64,000 bases of DNA from positions 1,007,744 to 1,071,743 of the forward strand of contig JAJEKB010021931.1 of the NCBI GenBank assembly GCA_022393335.1. The letters are read 5' to 3'. The DNA is from Macrotrachela quadricornifera (taxonomy: Eukaryota; Rotifera; Eurotatoria; Philodinida; Philodinidae). Positions 24,113-34,805 of the stretch are shown one piece after another. Below the pieces are notes generated by a model. That model was not told the DNA's origin and did no database searches. It worked only from the letters and a program-made list of their open reading frames with translations. The translations under genes and the position numbers were made by a program. How positions within the stretch are numbered: position 1 is the first letter of the stretch; each line of letters opens with the position of its first letter.

Positions 24113-24439
24113 AATGATCTCCATCAATTTGACGCAGATACCAATTGTTTCATTTCTTATCGTCGTCCTTCAGAATCAAATATTACTAGTACTCACCAGT
24201 TTTATATTCATTTTCTTATTCCATCAGCTGTAAGTCGAGTATTAACAATATCCAGTTCTGACAACGACATATTCATCATTATCGAAGATTGCAATGATTT
24301 TTATCTTACACAAATTCATTCAACTGATTCTAGTTTTTTCCTATTAAATATTTCATGTTTTGATCTTCCTATGCCTACTTTAACTTTTAGCTGCACGAAG
24401 TCACCACATTTATATAACCTAATAATTTCAACACAATAA
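24113..24439 (+). pseudogene. Coding-like remnant lacking a start, abutting the MITE
   Basis: A frame with no stop runs from the MITE edge to TAA at 24437-24439 (about 108 codons). It includes NCFISYRRP, VSRVLTIS, IFIIIEDCNDFY and FDLPMPTLTF, with a mix of charged and hydrophobic residues typical of coding DNA. No start codon lies near its 5' end, which stops at the MITE, suggesting the element disrupted an exon. Family not recognised. Confidence 0.4.
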
Positions 24440-27400
24440 TTTCGAACAGACTTGATTGAAAATCTAGTACGATTAAGCAATATGACATTCGCATTAGCCC
24501 TCAACAGTTTCTAAACATTCAAAAACTTTTGAAAGCACCATGATTCATATAATTGTCTATCATTTGTAGTTGTTTCTTGTCCTTCTAATCAAACGATGAC
24601 ACAAGCATCTTTTCCGCAAGCATTCACTACCACAATTAAAGATTTTGTTAGTTTTTAAAGAAAAGAGATGCCTATACTAGATTAGTCCTTGATATTTAAT
24701 TTCTTTAAAATCAATAAAACCTAGAAAACTAACTAATATATCGTGTGAAGTACCTAGTTTATTCCAGTTCTTTGATCAAATTCTCTAAACACGTTCATTA
24801 AACATTAATTCATATAGTAAAAACAGAGTCCCAAAAAAGTTCCCTAAAATTCTATTAATGTCTACAGATTCTGATGCAGTTTTTCATGAAGAATCTGCAG
24901 GGAACCACCTATATATGAAGAATACATTTATATACTCACACGCATTTTTAAAATAACAAAAACCAAAGTAAAATATAGATGTAACGAGTTTTAAAGATGT
25001 TACCCTATTTTATTACTGTTGCAACATTTATTCTATTGTGATTACAATGATGAACTGAAAGAGTAGTGTTATCACTACCCTTCGCATACGACGAGGTTCA
25101 CTTCACTATTTTATCATTCAGCTGTGATCATATTACGCAGAACACACTATTATATAGAAGAGTAAGTAAAGAACAATGATATTTATTTCGTAGTCTCTAG
25201 AATAATCATTTCCAGGTGTTGCCAACAATTCTTATTTAGATAGTTTAAAACTTCTATTTCTGTCAATATATCATCACTATGAATTAACATTTTGACAAAA
25301 GTAATTATATATTCTGATAGCTCGAAGAACTCTCTACAACTCTATATATAAATATTTTAAATTGCACTTATCTGGTAAAAAATAAACTCACGCACAGTAA
25401 AGATATCCTCATCTTGAGATTTCCCAGAAAAATTTTTTTCTTGTTATTTTCATTCGTTTCTTCAGATTTATTTTTAATATAAGAACAAGTTATTACAAAA
25501 CTAAGTATTAACGAACGACAATAGGTTTTTTTCAAACTAATTTATGAAATAACATGAAAGCATTCGGTATTTCGATGTAATAGTTTCGAGAAAATCTAGC
25601 AGATATTCATCTAGAATATATCACTGAGAAGAATTTTTATTAATATGATATAAATAGAAATTCTTGAAGAATTAATTTTTTTTTGATTAATTATTTATTC
25701 AACTATTGATCATTTATTTCTTTTTATAATCATACGAAATTTATTCAAACGTTATTGTGTTCGACAACATTTACATTCAATATATTTCAATAGTGTGTTC
25801 TACTCGAAGGACATCAAGAAAAAGAAAAAAACGACGCTCTTAGCTACTGTAATAATATGCATATAGTATGAGCAGACAGAGGAATATATGAAAAAAAATA
25901 CTTCGTTATGAAAGAGAAAAAGAAAGAACACCAATACAATTATTGTGGAAAAGAAAGAAAAGAAAAGAAATAAATAACAGTAGATTATGGCCAAGGTTAA
26001 AAGAATCATACAGTAAAAGTGTATGTTGCGCAACAAGTATAAGTTTAGAAAAAAATCTTTCTTTCTTTCCTATCTAGTCTACAATAAAGGGTCAAGATAG
26101 GACATTTTAATGATGATTCTTCTTCATTTTTTATTTGAATAACATATAGAATCTATTTTATTCCAATAGTTTTTTTTCCTATTTTTCTTATCTACTCTTT
26201 TTTTATGAATAGAAACCGATAAAAAAAACATCGTAATAGAATGATGTAAACCTTGACTTGTGAGAGTGTACTTTTTCAAAGTTTATATGCAACTATTTAG
26301 AAAGATACTGTTTAATCGATTTAATCACGATGAAATTTTAAAAAAATCCAGTAAGTATACAAATAAATATCTATATATTATTGTCGAAAATCAACTCGAG
26401 ATTTTCAACGATTATAGTAAGTTTGATGTTATTAATACCATTTAATATTATTACATTGTTGATTAAATTTAGAATGAAGTTATCATCTTATAATTAAAGA
26501 TTAATTCCCTCGACTAAAAAGAAGATCATATGTAAAAAAAATAGTTTTTGTGTGAGTGATAGGATCAAAAGAACATCGTCTTAAATATGAATGGACATAC
26601 TTTCCACATGTGCTTCCTGTAAAATTTCACGAAAGATTTTTGGGATCGAAGAATCAATTGATGTTATCAGTTTTTCAAAAAGGGTCATATGGAAAAAAAA
26701 GTTTGTATGTATACTTGTGAGTAGCTGGTAAGATGAAAAGTCAAAAAAGTACGAGATAACAAAATTTGATTGCTTCCATATCAATAGGCAACCAATTAAG
26801 GATTTTCGAAATCGAACTTTCTACCAATTAGATTCTTTCAGCAGCAAATTTCTGCTAATAAGATACTTTGAATTTAGTTGAAAGATGATATTTACTTTAA
26901 GTTATTGGGCTAAAAGATAGAATTGTTTCTTACTCTTAAAATTCCAAAGAAATTCGCGTTGTTTTCAGGGGTAAGATTTATATTTCGGTTCTGTTACCAT
27001 CGATATTTCGTAGAAATAATTCTGTCTTATATAGTTAAGGGTTAGGTGAGTTGAACCAACGAACGTTACTTGTAATTATCTCCATTTTAAACTTTGATCG
27101 ATAAAGAATAATTATAATTAGTTCGTTCATTCTATTGTAATTACAATATCCTATTTCTTACACAGTCAAATATAATAAGTTTGTGTGCTTTCTCAAATTT
27201 TTTCTCATAATTCAAAATATAAGATGAATAATCTCTTCTCATAAACATTTTCATACCTTCACATTGTTACCTATTTATATAATTGTAAATTTGAAGGCCT
27301 AGGACTTTGTCATGATCAGTAATTAGGCCTAATTAATGCCATATAAGCTAGATATTGTATTCGATAGAACAACTAAACTCACATGATTATCGTTCCACTA

Positions 27401-27465
27401 CTTGTCATTTAATCTATGACCTTATAAACGAATTAGATAAGTGGAGAAGGAATTCAAATTTCATC
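24440..27465. other. Intergenic, AT-rich, nothing but one dispersed repeat
   Basis: No acceptable gene. The only structure noticed is a repeat at about 26520-26690, annotated separately. Pyrimidine-rich and A-rich runs are frequent between 25700 and 26250. Confidence 0.4.
26520..26690. repeat. Dispersed repeat, empty-site relative of 36140-36500
   Basis: Shares AAAAAATAGTTT, a GTGTG block, ACATCGTCT(T)AAATATG, CACATGTG, CTC/CTTC(C/G)TGTAAA and CA(C/T)GAAAG(A/G)TTTTTG in order with 36140-36500. The 36-kb copy carries a 213-bp insertion that this copy lacks. Confidence 0.6.
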
Positions 27466-27474
27466 TTTATATAA
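27466..27474 (+). promoter_or_regulatory. Possible TATA-like box of the mysD-like gene
   Basis: TTTATATAA lies 66 bp upstream of the ATG at 27540. In such AT-rich DNA chance matches are common. A TTTTAG at about 27486-27491 could also be an acceptor for a 5' untranslated exon or leader. Confidence 0.2.
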
Positions 27475-27539
27475 TTCTAAATTCATTTTAGATCATATTT
27501 TACAAAATACCACAAAAATCATATCTAGGAAAATAAATC

Positions 27540-28580
27540 ATGCCAAAACTTCGCATCCTTCATTTAGTTGGATCTGCATCCGATGATTTATACTGTAATA
27601 TGTCGCGCATTTATGCCAGATATGGTATAAAAGATACAGCGAGTTTCTCATCACAGTATGACTTTCGAATTGCATTCGTTACACCAGATGGTCAATGGCG
27701 ATTTCCTCATTCCGTTAGCGAAGAAGATATTGCTGCAGCCAAACCAATGTCTCTGTCTGAAGCGATACAATTAATAACAACAGAAAAAATTGATCTTATG
27801 TTGCCACACATGTATTGTATTCCTGGAATGACTCACTATCGTGCACTATTCGATATACTTAAAATACCTTATATGGGCAATACGCCAGATCTTATGGCAA
27901 TAACAGCTCATAAAGGCAGAACTAAAGCAATCATTGCTGCAGCAGGAGTAAAAGTACCTCCTGGTGAATTACTTCGTAAAGGAGACATTCCAACGATTGT
28001 ACCACCAGCGATCGTCAAACCTGCTGATGCCGACAATTCTTTAGGAGTGTCCTTAGTTAATGAAATCGCCGAATATGATGCCGCTCTAAAAAAAGCATTC
28101 GAACATTCAAATGAAATTATTGTAGAAAAATTCATCAAACCTGGTCGAGAATTACGATGTAGCATTCTTGTTAAAGATGGACAATTAATTGATTTACCAG
28201 TTGAAGAGTTTTTGATAAATCAAGATCAAAAACCCATTCGCACCTATCAGGATAAATTTCCAACATCAGATCCTAATGGTATATTTCATGATTGGCCTAT
28301 GAATGCACCAAAAACAAATTGGCTTGTTGATTCAAATGATCCAGTCGCTCAAAAGACTCAACAAGAGGCGAGAAGATGTCATATTGCTTTGAACTGTCGC
28401 TATTTTAGTATATTTGATTTCCGAGTGGATCCAGATGGTCAACCTTGGTTTTTAGAAGCTGGTTTATACTGTTCTTTTGGTAACGGAAGTGGAATTCCAC
28501 TTACTACTCAAGCTATTGGCATATCATTGGAAGAATTATTCAAAATAGTGGTTAACGAAACGTTAAGTACAGTTCGATAA
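27540..28580 (+). CDS. mysD: D-Ala-D-Ala-ligase-like MAA ligase (MysD-like)
   Basis: 346 residues in one exon. In cyanobacteria MysD uses ATP to couple a second amino acid (serine, threonine or glycine) to mycosporine-glycine, giving shinorine or porphyra-334. The start MPKLRILHLVGSA and the block LPHMYCIPGMTHYRA follow MysD-type enzymes rather than peptidoglycan Ddl. ATP-grasp features are Lys160 in AIVKP, the SLGV loop (167-170), VEKFI (195-199) and FDFRVDPDG leading to FLEAGLYCSFG, where true Ddl has an NT-PG motif. Length matches bacterial MysD as I remember it. Strand is opposite to mysA-C and the gene ends 1.7 kb from mysC, tail to tail. Codons look less AT-extreme than in mysA and mysB, so a separate arrival is conceivable. 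The ATG at 27540 is chosen because the conserved N terminus starts there. Confidence 0.92.
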   Translation: MPKLRILHLVGSASDDLYCNMSRIYARYGIKDTASFSSQYDFRIAFVTPDGQWRFPHSVSEEDIAAAKPMSLSEAIQLITTEKIDLMLPHMYCIPGMTHYRALFDILKIPYMGNTPDLMAITAHKGRTKAIIAAAGVKVPPGELLRKGDIPTIVPPAIVKPADADNSLGVSLVNEIAEYDAALKKAFEHSNEIIVEKFIKPGRELRCSILVKDGQLIDLPVEEFLINQDQKPIRTYQDKFPTSDPNGIFHDWPMNAPKTNWLVDSNDPVAQKTQQEARRCHIALNCRYFSIFDFRVDPDGQPWFLEAGLYCSFGNGSGIPLTTQAIGISLEELFKIVVNETLSTVR

Positions 28581-28625
28581 TATTTGATAAACTCATTATA
28601 GACTGTATTTCTTTATACTAAGAAT

Positions 28626-28631
28626 AATAAA
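28626..28631 (+). terminator. Polyadenylation signal AATAAA after mysD
   Basis: The hexamer lies about 45 bp after the stop, with a second copy at 28652-28657. It marks mysD as a eukaryotic transcription unit of its own. Confidence 0.5.
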
Positions 28632-28659
28632 TGTTACGTTTTTTAATCTTAAATAAAGA

Positions 28660-30294
28660 TACATAACGGATTGATTAAAATTAATATTTTTACAAAAGCA
28701 CTTTTCTTATAAATTGTAAAAGTATGATTTTTTTAAAAGTTTTTCTTTGTTAACTATCTGTATACCTTTAGTCTTCATAACGACGAATTGATCTAAAAAT
28801 TTGTGCTTTCTTGTACAATAGCTCTTGAAAATATGAAATCTTCGATTCTTTTTTTAAAAAACTGATGTTGAATATAGTCGATTGAACTGATATTTTTATT
28901 ACGCATAGCTAGTCATCCCGTTGCCTATGTATGACAAAATCTTGAGTACCTTTGTTTATCTATAAGGGGTCAATTGGAAATATTTTTTCTCTTATGAAAC
29001 ATTTTTGCTTTTAATAACACGTGATCGAAAATAAATATTATACTTTAGAACGAGAACAGTGCATATTTTACAGGAATTACACTGAGATATTTTGTATAAG
29101 GTTTCTCAATTTCCTCGTTGAGATAAATGAAGATACTCAACTTATCTCATATATAGATAATTAGATCAGACATGTGTAGTAAAAATATGAGTTCTTGAAA
29201 ACGTTTCGAAGTTGATCAGTTCAGAATTATGACTAAGTTCAAGTCTTTAAAATTTTAAGACAAAACGACTTGACACCACCTCTAATTAATATTGACACTT
29301 AGTGTTTATGAGTTAAAATAATCCAGACTTGACATGACTATGATACTTGATCATCTCTCCTCTCTTTAAACCTTCAGAAATTTCTCACTGTTGTTCAATT
29401 AGCAGTATTTCAGGCTCAGAAGAGTTTAATTGAATCCAATATTTGATGATTCGAGAACTATATTGACATTAAAATCCAAGAACTTGAAAAGTACGAGTTT
29501 CTTTAGTGATACCTTTAATTCGAAATAATTTTCAAGCATGAATCAATAATAAGAAAAATTATTTACATAAGTAAATAGTTTGTTAACTACTACGATATCA
29601 TAAGTCAAATCTATTATTGTTGGATCGATTAATAAATATTCTGAAATCTCGTTTCATTTTCATATATAATTTAACATATAAATAAATTTATTGACATTAT
29701 TCTCGCAATGAATCTTGGTCCAGAAAATGTAACTTCCTTTCAACGTACGCATGAGAATATTACTCAAGATTTATACCAACGTTATAGTGATATTTTTCGT
29801 ACTGAGGAGTTTCGTATTAGGATTTTTCAAGTTTTAGTTTCTCCTTTAATAGTTTGTCAAGTAAGCTACAATTTTGTCAGAGATCATCATTTTATAGGAC
29901 ATATAGTTAAGCTGAATTTGCCATTTTCTGGTAGTGCCTTGAAGATGACGTTCCGTCTGTGAACTGTAAAACTTTCAGACCTATAGATTTCTAGTTGATT
30001 GAAATACAAATATAGTCAATACTGATCGTTTATGAATATATTAACGTGCAATGTGACCATTAATATAATATAAGTGAAACATGACTGATTTTTTTCTCAG
30101 GTTATCTTCTCTAAAAATAAAATGAACAAGTTCAGTTTTTAGCTTTTTTTCCTATCATGAAACAGTACAAAAGAATAGAAAAGATCATTCTATTTAAATC
30201 TATTTATTGATATAAATTTCAAAATGCTAGATTAACAATAAGATAATGAATCAATTTCTAATCTTTTATATATTCATTGATAAAAAATATTATT
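28660..30294. other. Spacer between convergent mysD and mysC
   Basis: Mostly non-coding and AT-rich. It holds one possible short exon at 29708-29860, annotated separately, and nothing else I can support. Confidence 0.4.
29708..29860 (+). CDS. Possible first exon of an unknown small gene inside the MAA locus
   Basis: Fifty-one codons from ATG to a strong donor (CAA|GTAAGC at 29861), with a TATAAATA string about 30 bp upstream. The peptide (begins MNLGPENVTSF, includes DLYQRYSDIF) is hydrophilic and protein-like. A possible acceptor at 29977-29978 would add seven codons before a stop. No homology recognised. It could be a gene remnant or chance. Confidence 0.25.
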
Positions 30295-31686
30295 TTAATG
30301 TGCAAATGCCAGATTACAATCAACAAAGTTAAACGGTTTTTGTTCGTACAAAGTATATATGAGTACGTAAGGTAAATGAATTGTATATTGAAAGAAAAAT
30401 GGAAGTGGATCATCAATTGACCATATACCTTCTTTACCATAAAGTAATCGTTTGAATATATTTAATAAATCTTCGATAGATTTAACTTTTAATATATTCC
30501 ATAATTCATTATAAATCCAATAGACTTCACGAGCATCTGATCGTGGTTGAATAAGACCATTAGAAAGAGGTTCTTTATTAAGATAAGCTTCACTTACAAG
30601 TGGATGATTATAAAAATTAACAATTGCTGTATGCGTTCGAGGATTACATTCAATGGCATAAGGTCGACCATCTTCGTTACTTTCAATAAAATCAAAAGAA
30701 ACTTGACCATTAAGATTCATTCGTGAAGAAAATTCTTTTATCCAATTGAAAATTTGAGTTTTATCATTGATATGTTTATAATTAAGAAGATAAGGTGATG
30801 ATTGACAACATGTATGTAATCGTATATCACCATTTCTAACACAAGTATGTGTACAATATTCTTTACCAGAAATAAATTCTTGCATTACCCAAGGAAAATG
30901 TTCATTAATTACTAAACTATTTATATAATCGATTGTTTGTTGTCGTGTTTGACAAGGAAGTTTAATCATATGTGATCTCACTGCACTATTATAGATAATA
31001 CTTTTCATTACAAATTGACATTGTTCTTTAGAGAAATCAAAATCTAAAACTTGTTTTGGATCAGTAATACTATATGTTTTAGGAGCAGTTAAGCCCAAAC
31101 TACGTACTTTATCGATAAATAAATATTTATTACTTAACATATTTAATTGTTCAATATTACCATGAAAAGTTTCACAATTAAATTCTAATAATATTTCTTT
31201 TAAATGAGCTTCAACACGTTCAGTACATGTATTAGAAACAGGAATAAAAATATCAATTTTTTCTTTTTTAACAATATCAATAATTGATTGAATATATAAT
31301 GACGAATTAGTTATATCAGCACTACGATAAAAACGTGATACACATCGAGAAAAACGATGTGTTGCAAACCGATAATCATCAGTTAAAATAATATAATGAC
31401 CTGATGCATAGAATGAACGTGCTAATTGTAATGATTTTGTCATACGTGCACCGGATATTAAAATTCGTTTTGCATTTTGATTTATAATCTGTGGTTTTCG
31501 TGTAAATAAATGAATAATTAATGTTATAAATGTAATTATTGATGTTATTGGAATTGTAAGACAAAATAATAATAAAAAGAAAATTGTTTTTGCTAAATGA
31601 CGAATAAATACCGGACGAAAATATGATAATAGATACGGTATATAGGATTGTCTAATCAATTGATTCGAAGTAGTAGCGGATAACAT
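30295..31686 (-). CDS. mysC: ATP-grasp ligase forming mycosporine-glycine (MysC-like)
   Basis: 463 residues in one exon, close to the bacterial MysC length I remember (about 460). MysC activates 4-deoxygadusol with ATP and adds glycine to give mycosporine-glycine. The N terminus has a hydrophobic membrane-type segment (about 33-60), also seen in bacterial MysC. It is followed by a nucleotide-binding-like ILISGARMTKSLQLARSF block, the pair PWVMQEF with SGKEYCTH, then VSFDFIE, and AIECNPRTHTAIV as the metal and ATP-binding strand. These blocks match MysC specifically. The start is ATG at 31686; two more codons upstream begin with TTG, not used in animals. It lies downstream of mysB on the same strand with a 653-bp gap, so a separate promoter is likely. 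A TTTATT (AATAAA on the minus strand) occurs at 30203-30208. Confidence 0.93.
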   Translation of the reverse strand: MLSATTSNQLIRQSYIPYLLSYFRPVFIRHLAKTIFFLLLFCLTIPITSIITFITLIIHLFTRKPQIINQNAKRILISGARMTKSLQLARSFYASGHYIILTDDYRFATHRFSRCVSRFYRSADITNSSLYIQSIIDIVKKEKIDIFIPVSNTCTERVEAHLKEILLEFNCETFHGNIEQLNMLSNKYLFIDKVRSLGLTAPKTYSITDPKQVLDFDFSKEQCQFVMKSIIYNSAVRSHMIKLPCQTRQQTIDYINSLVINEHFPWVMQEFISGKEYCTHTCVRNGDIRLHTCCQSSPYLLNYKHINDKTQIFNWIKEFSSRMNLNGQVSFDFIESNEDGRPYAIECNPRTHTAIVNFYNHPLVSEAYLNKEPLSNGLIQPRSDAREVYWIYNELWNILKVKSIEDLLNIFKRLLYGKEGIWSIDDPLPFFFQYTIHLPYVLIYTLYEQKPFNFVDCNLAFAH

Positions 31687-32339
31687 TATCAATTTTTATT
31701 TAAAATCAAAAAATAAAACAAAAAAAAAAAATAATTGTATAATCTAAGTAAACATATGTTTATTCTAGAGGAATGAATAAATTTGATTATCATAAAAGAT
31801 TCGTATCAATAAAACCTATTAGTAACGTTTAGACAATAAACAATATTATTCAACAGAAACATCTATCACTGGGATAGAATTTTCAGGCTACTCTTTGACT
31901 ATATTTTACTCCTTTTATACTTTATCTTGTCTCTTTTTTTTCATAATGTATCACTAGTTCATTTAATAGACATTATATAATAGCATGAATATATTTAATC
32001 AATAGTCCGTACCGAGTAACTTTACATTGCATCTTACATAACGATACACGTGCCTATGAGAGAATAGATTAATATTAAAAGAGAGAGAAAAGAAAAAATT
32101 TGTTTATTATAATATCCTTTCATCCAATACGTATAACTCATATATCCTTGTAAAAAATATACTCAATGACCTTTTCACATTCCTTCATTGTTAAGGCAAA
32201 CTTTTATTTTTTTCATTCAATTAAGATAACACAAATGCGTAATATGTATATAAATATTTTTAATAAATTTTATTTCATTACAGTAAAACGAACAAAAGTA
32301 TTCATTAAAGATAAAATAAAAAACAAGAAAAAAAAAATG
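31687..32339. other. Spacer between mysB and mysC
   Basis: Contains no gene. It must hold the mysB 3' end and the mysC promoter. An inverse AATAAA (TTTATT) occurs at 32101-32106 and several A-rich runs are present. Confidence 0.4.
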
Positions 32340-33135
32340 TTATTTTTTTCGTAGAAATGTTGTACCATCTCCAAGACGTAATTGACAAACATCAACAGTT
32401 TGATCTAATTTAATTTTCTCATTTAATTTTCTAATAGTAACTGTATTAATATCTGTTTTTGTAGGATCAACAACAAAACCAGTATAAAGTGTATTATCAA
32501 TCGCTATAAGACCATTTGGACGTAATAAACGAAGACATAAATCATAATAATTAACATAATTTGGCTAAAAAAAAAACAAAACAAAAATAATTTTTTTTTT
32601 AAAAAAAAATCAAATCAAATCAAACTTTATCAGCATCAATAAAAATAAAATCAAAACTATTTTCACCATATTCATTTAATAAATCATTAAGTGAATCAAT
32701 AGCTGATTTAATACGTAATTGAATTTTTTTTTCAAGACCAGCTTTTTTCCAAATATCACTTCTAACATATTTATCATCAATATCTAATGTAATAACAAGA
32801 CCATCATCCGGTAAAGCCATAGCCATTGTCATTGATGTATAACCAGATAATGTTCCAACTTCAATACAACGTTTATATTGTCCAATTTTAATTAACATTT
32901 GAAAAAATTGTGCTGCATCTGTTGAACCAATCATTAAAGCAAATTTTTCTAAATATTTTATTTTAATTTTTGTTTTTGTTTTTTTTTAAATAAAAATAAA
33001 ATAAAAACCTGGTAAAGAGTTTGTATATTCAAGTAATTCATTTTGTTCTGTTGTTGGACGAAATGTATGTTCTTTTATATAATGATCAATTGGATCATTT
33101 GATAAATGAGATTTTATATCGATTAAATTCGTCAT
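32340..33135 (-). CDS. mysB: SAM-dependent O-methyltransferase (MysB-like, CCoAOMT family)
   Basis: Three exons: 33135-33009, 32948-32626 and 32564-32340. Introns of 60 bp (GTTTTT...TTTAG) and 61 bp (GTTTGA...TTTAG) join in exact frame, giving 224 residues. By position in the pathway it should methylate desmethyl-4-deoxygadusol to 4-deoxygadusol. The family is clear: SAM-binding motif I as CIEVGTLSGYTS, ITLDID as the acidic loop, FDFIFIDADK, and LIAIDNTLYTG near the end, all typical of class I caffeoyl-CoA-type methyltransferases (PF01596). It starts 217 bp from the mysA stop on the same strand. Cyanobacterial MysB proteins are, from memory, nearer 280 residues, so this is a short version. 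Function is inferred largely from neighbours, because this family accepts many substrates. Confidence 0.88.
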
Positions 33136-33352
33136 ATTTTTAGATTTAGTTTTTTCTTTTTCTGAAGATAATATATGAGAAATATTTATAAGATTTTAGA
33201 AAAAAAAACTTTTTTTTATAGTAATATATAGTCTTAAAATTAGATTAATATAAATAAAAGAAAGATGAAATATCGATGCTAGTTTAAAATATATTTCTTA
33301 TAAAATCAATAAAAAAATTATTTATAAAATCAATATTATATTTACTGACTAA

Positions 33353-34805
33353 TTAACTAATGTTTTTTTTTTGTAAAATTTGAATTGATTCAGCAATTGT
33401 ATGATATCCATTTTGATGATTATTACCATTTATTTTTGTTATTTTCGATGAAAATTTTTCTGAAGAAATAGGATTAAGAATAGTTGTTTGTTCAATTATT
33501 TTTTTATTTAAATCATCATTATTAATATGATTTATTTCAATATAATCACATTGATCAATATATTGATCAATTCCATCACCATTACGTGGATAATTTTCAA
33601 TAAGTTTTTTATGTTCAATTAAATTTTCTTCAAGTTCATCATATGTTAAATCATTTAAAAAAATACATTGACCAATAGAATTTGGCATAGCAGCACGTTG
33701 ATAACCATCACGTGTTAACATAATTGATTTCATTGCTTTCCATATAAGATTAATATCAAATAATTTATGATCTAATGCAAGACCAACACGTGACATTAAT
33801 TTAAATATTTGATCACGTTCATCAATTGTTATTAAATTACGTTTAAATGCAATTGTTATTGAAAAAGCCATATCAATATTAATCGCATGACCATGTCGAA
33901 GTGGAATTATTGGTGTTAATTCAAGTGTTGGTGACCATGTATGACCAAAAGCAATAATTCTATCAAGCATTATTTCATGTAAATTTGGTACTCTAAAATA
34001 ATAATTTAAAAAAAAGAAAAACAAAATGATTGAAAATATACTCAAGTTCAAGCATTTTTTTAATCGAAAGATAATTAATTTGTTTTGCAACTTCTCGTAT
34101 TTCATCTGATGAATTATCTAAATAACCAAATTTAGTTGAAATTAATTCTTCACCATATTTATCAAGTAAATTAAAAACATTTTTTTCACTAACAATTGAA
34201 ATTTTAACTAATTCAGCAAAACCATTTCTAATATGACCTTCAGGTAATGTTTTTAAAAATGAAAAATCAAGAAATGTTATTATAGGTGCATGATATGCTC
34301 CAAGACGATTTTTTAATTTTCGATGATTAATACCAACTTTAATTGATACACTTGCATCAATTAAACCAATTAATGTTGTTGGTATACGAATAAAATTTGA
34401 ATTTCGTCTATATGAAGCACATGCATAACCAGTTACATCAGTTAAAACACCACCACCAATAACAAGTACTGGTTCTTTACGTACAAGACCATATTCAACA
34501 AATGTATCAATTATATCTAATTTAGTTTTTATTGTTTTACATAATTCACCACTTTGAATTATTTTTATTGTAGATTTTATATTATGTTTAGAAAAATAAT
34601 TATTTATTAAATTTTCATATAATTTATAAACATTATTATCAATTATAATTAAACAACGTTTCCATATTTTATAACAATCAGCTAAATCACTTTTTTCTTC
34701 ATCAAATATATTATCAACAAAACGAAAATCATATGTTATTTTTTCATAACCATCTATATGAAATCCATTATCAATAGCTGTTACTGTTGCTGACATATCC
34801 GACAT
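33353..34805 (-). CDS. mysA: Desmethyl-4-deoxygadusol synthase (MysA-like sugar phosphate cyclase)
   Basis: Two exons, 34805-34042 and 33992-33353, with a 49-bp intron (GTATAT...TTTTAG) that splits Glu255, give 467 residues. DDGS cyclises sedoheptulose 7-phosphate with NAD+ and Zn2+ as cofactors and commits carbon to MAAs. The dehydroquinate-synthase-like fold shows [12 protein letters not shown] (NAD+ loop), [28 protein letters not shown], and probable zinc ligands Glu198 (GFAELVK), His272 ([12 protein letters not shown]) and a His in LRHGHA (288-290). [10 protein letters not shown] and the ASVSIKVG block point to DDGS rather than EEVS or true dehydroquinate synthase. The start FHIDGYEKI region also fits MysA. 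After about residue 402 there is a tail of roughly 65 residues, rich in Asn, Ile and Lys, that I cannot match to the family core. Codons are extremely A/T-rich, in line with host DNA. Confidence 0.95.

Noticed and set aside
27540..34805. MAA genes as contamination from an alga, cyanobacterium or gut microbe
   Set aside because: mysA and mysB carry short AT-rich spliceosomal introns, the spacers are eukaryote-like, and the same gap-free contig continues into TIR, ART, EGF-7TM and Ly6-like animal genes.
33353..34805. EEVS (gadusol pathway) or shikimate dehydroquinate synthase
   Set aside because: The motif set ([30 protein letters not shown]) is DDGS-like, no MT-Ox partner of the vertebrate gadusol pathway is present, and the neighbours are MysB, MysC and MysD types.
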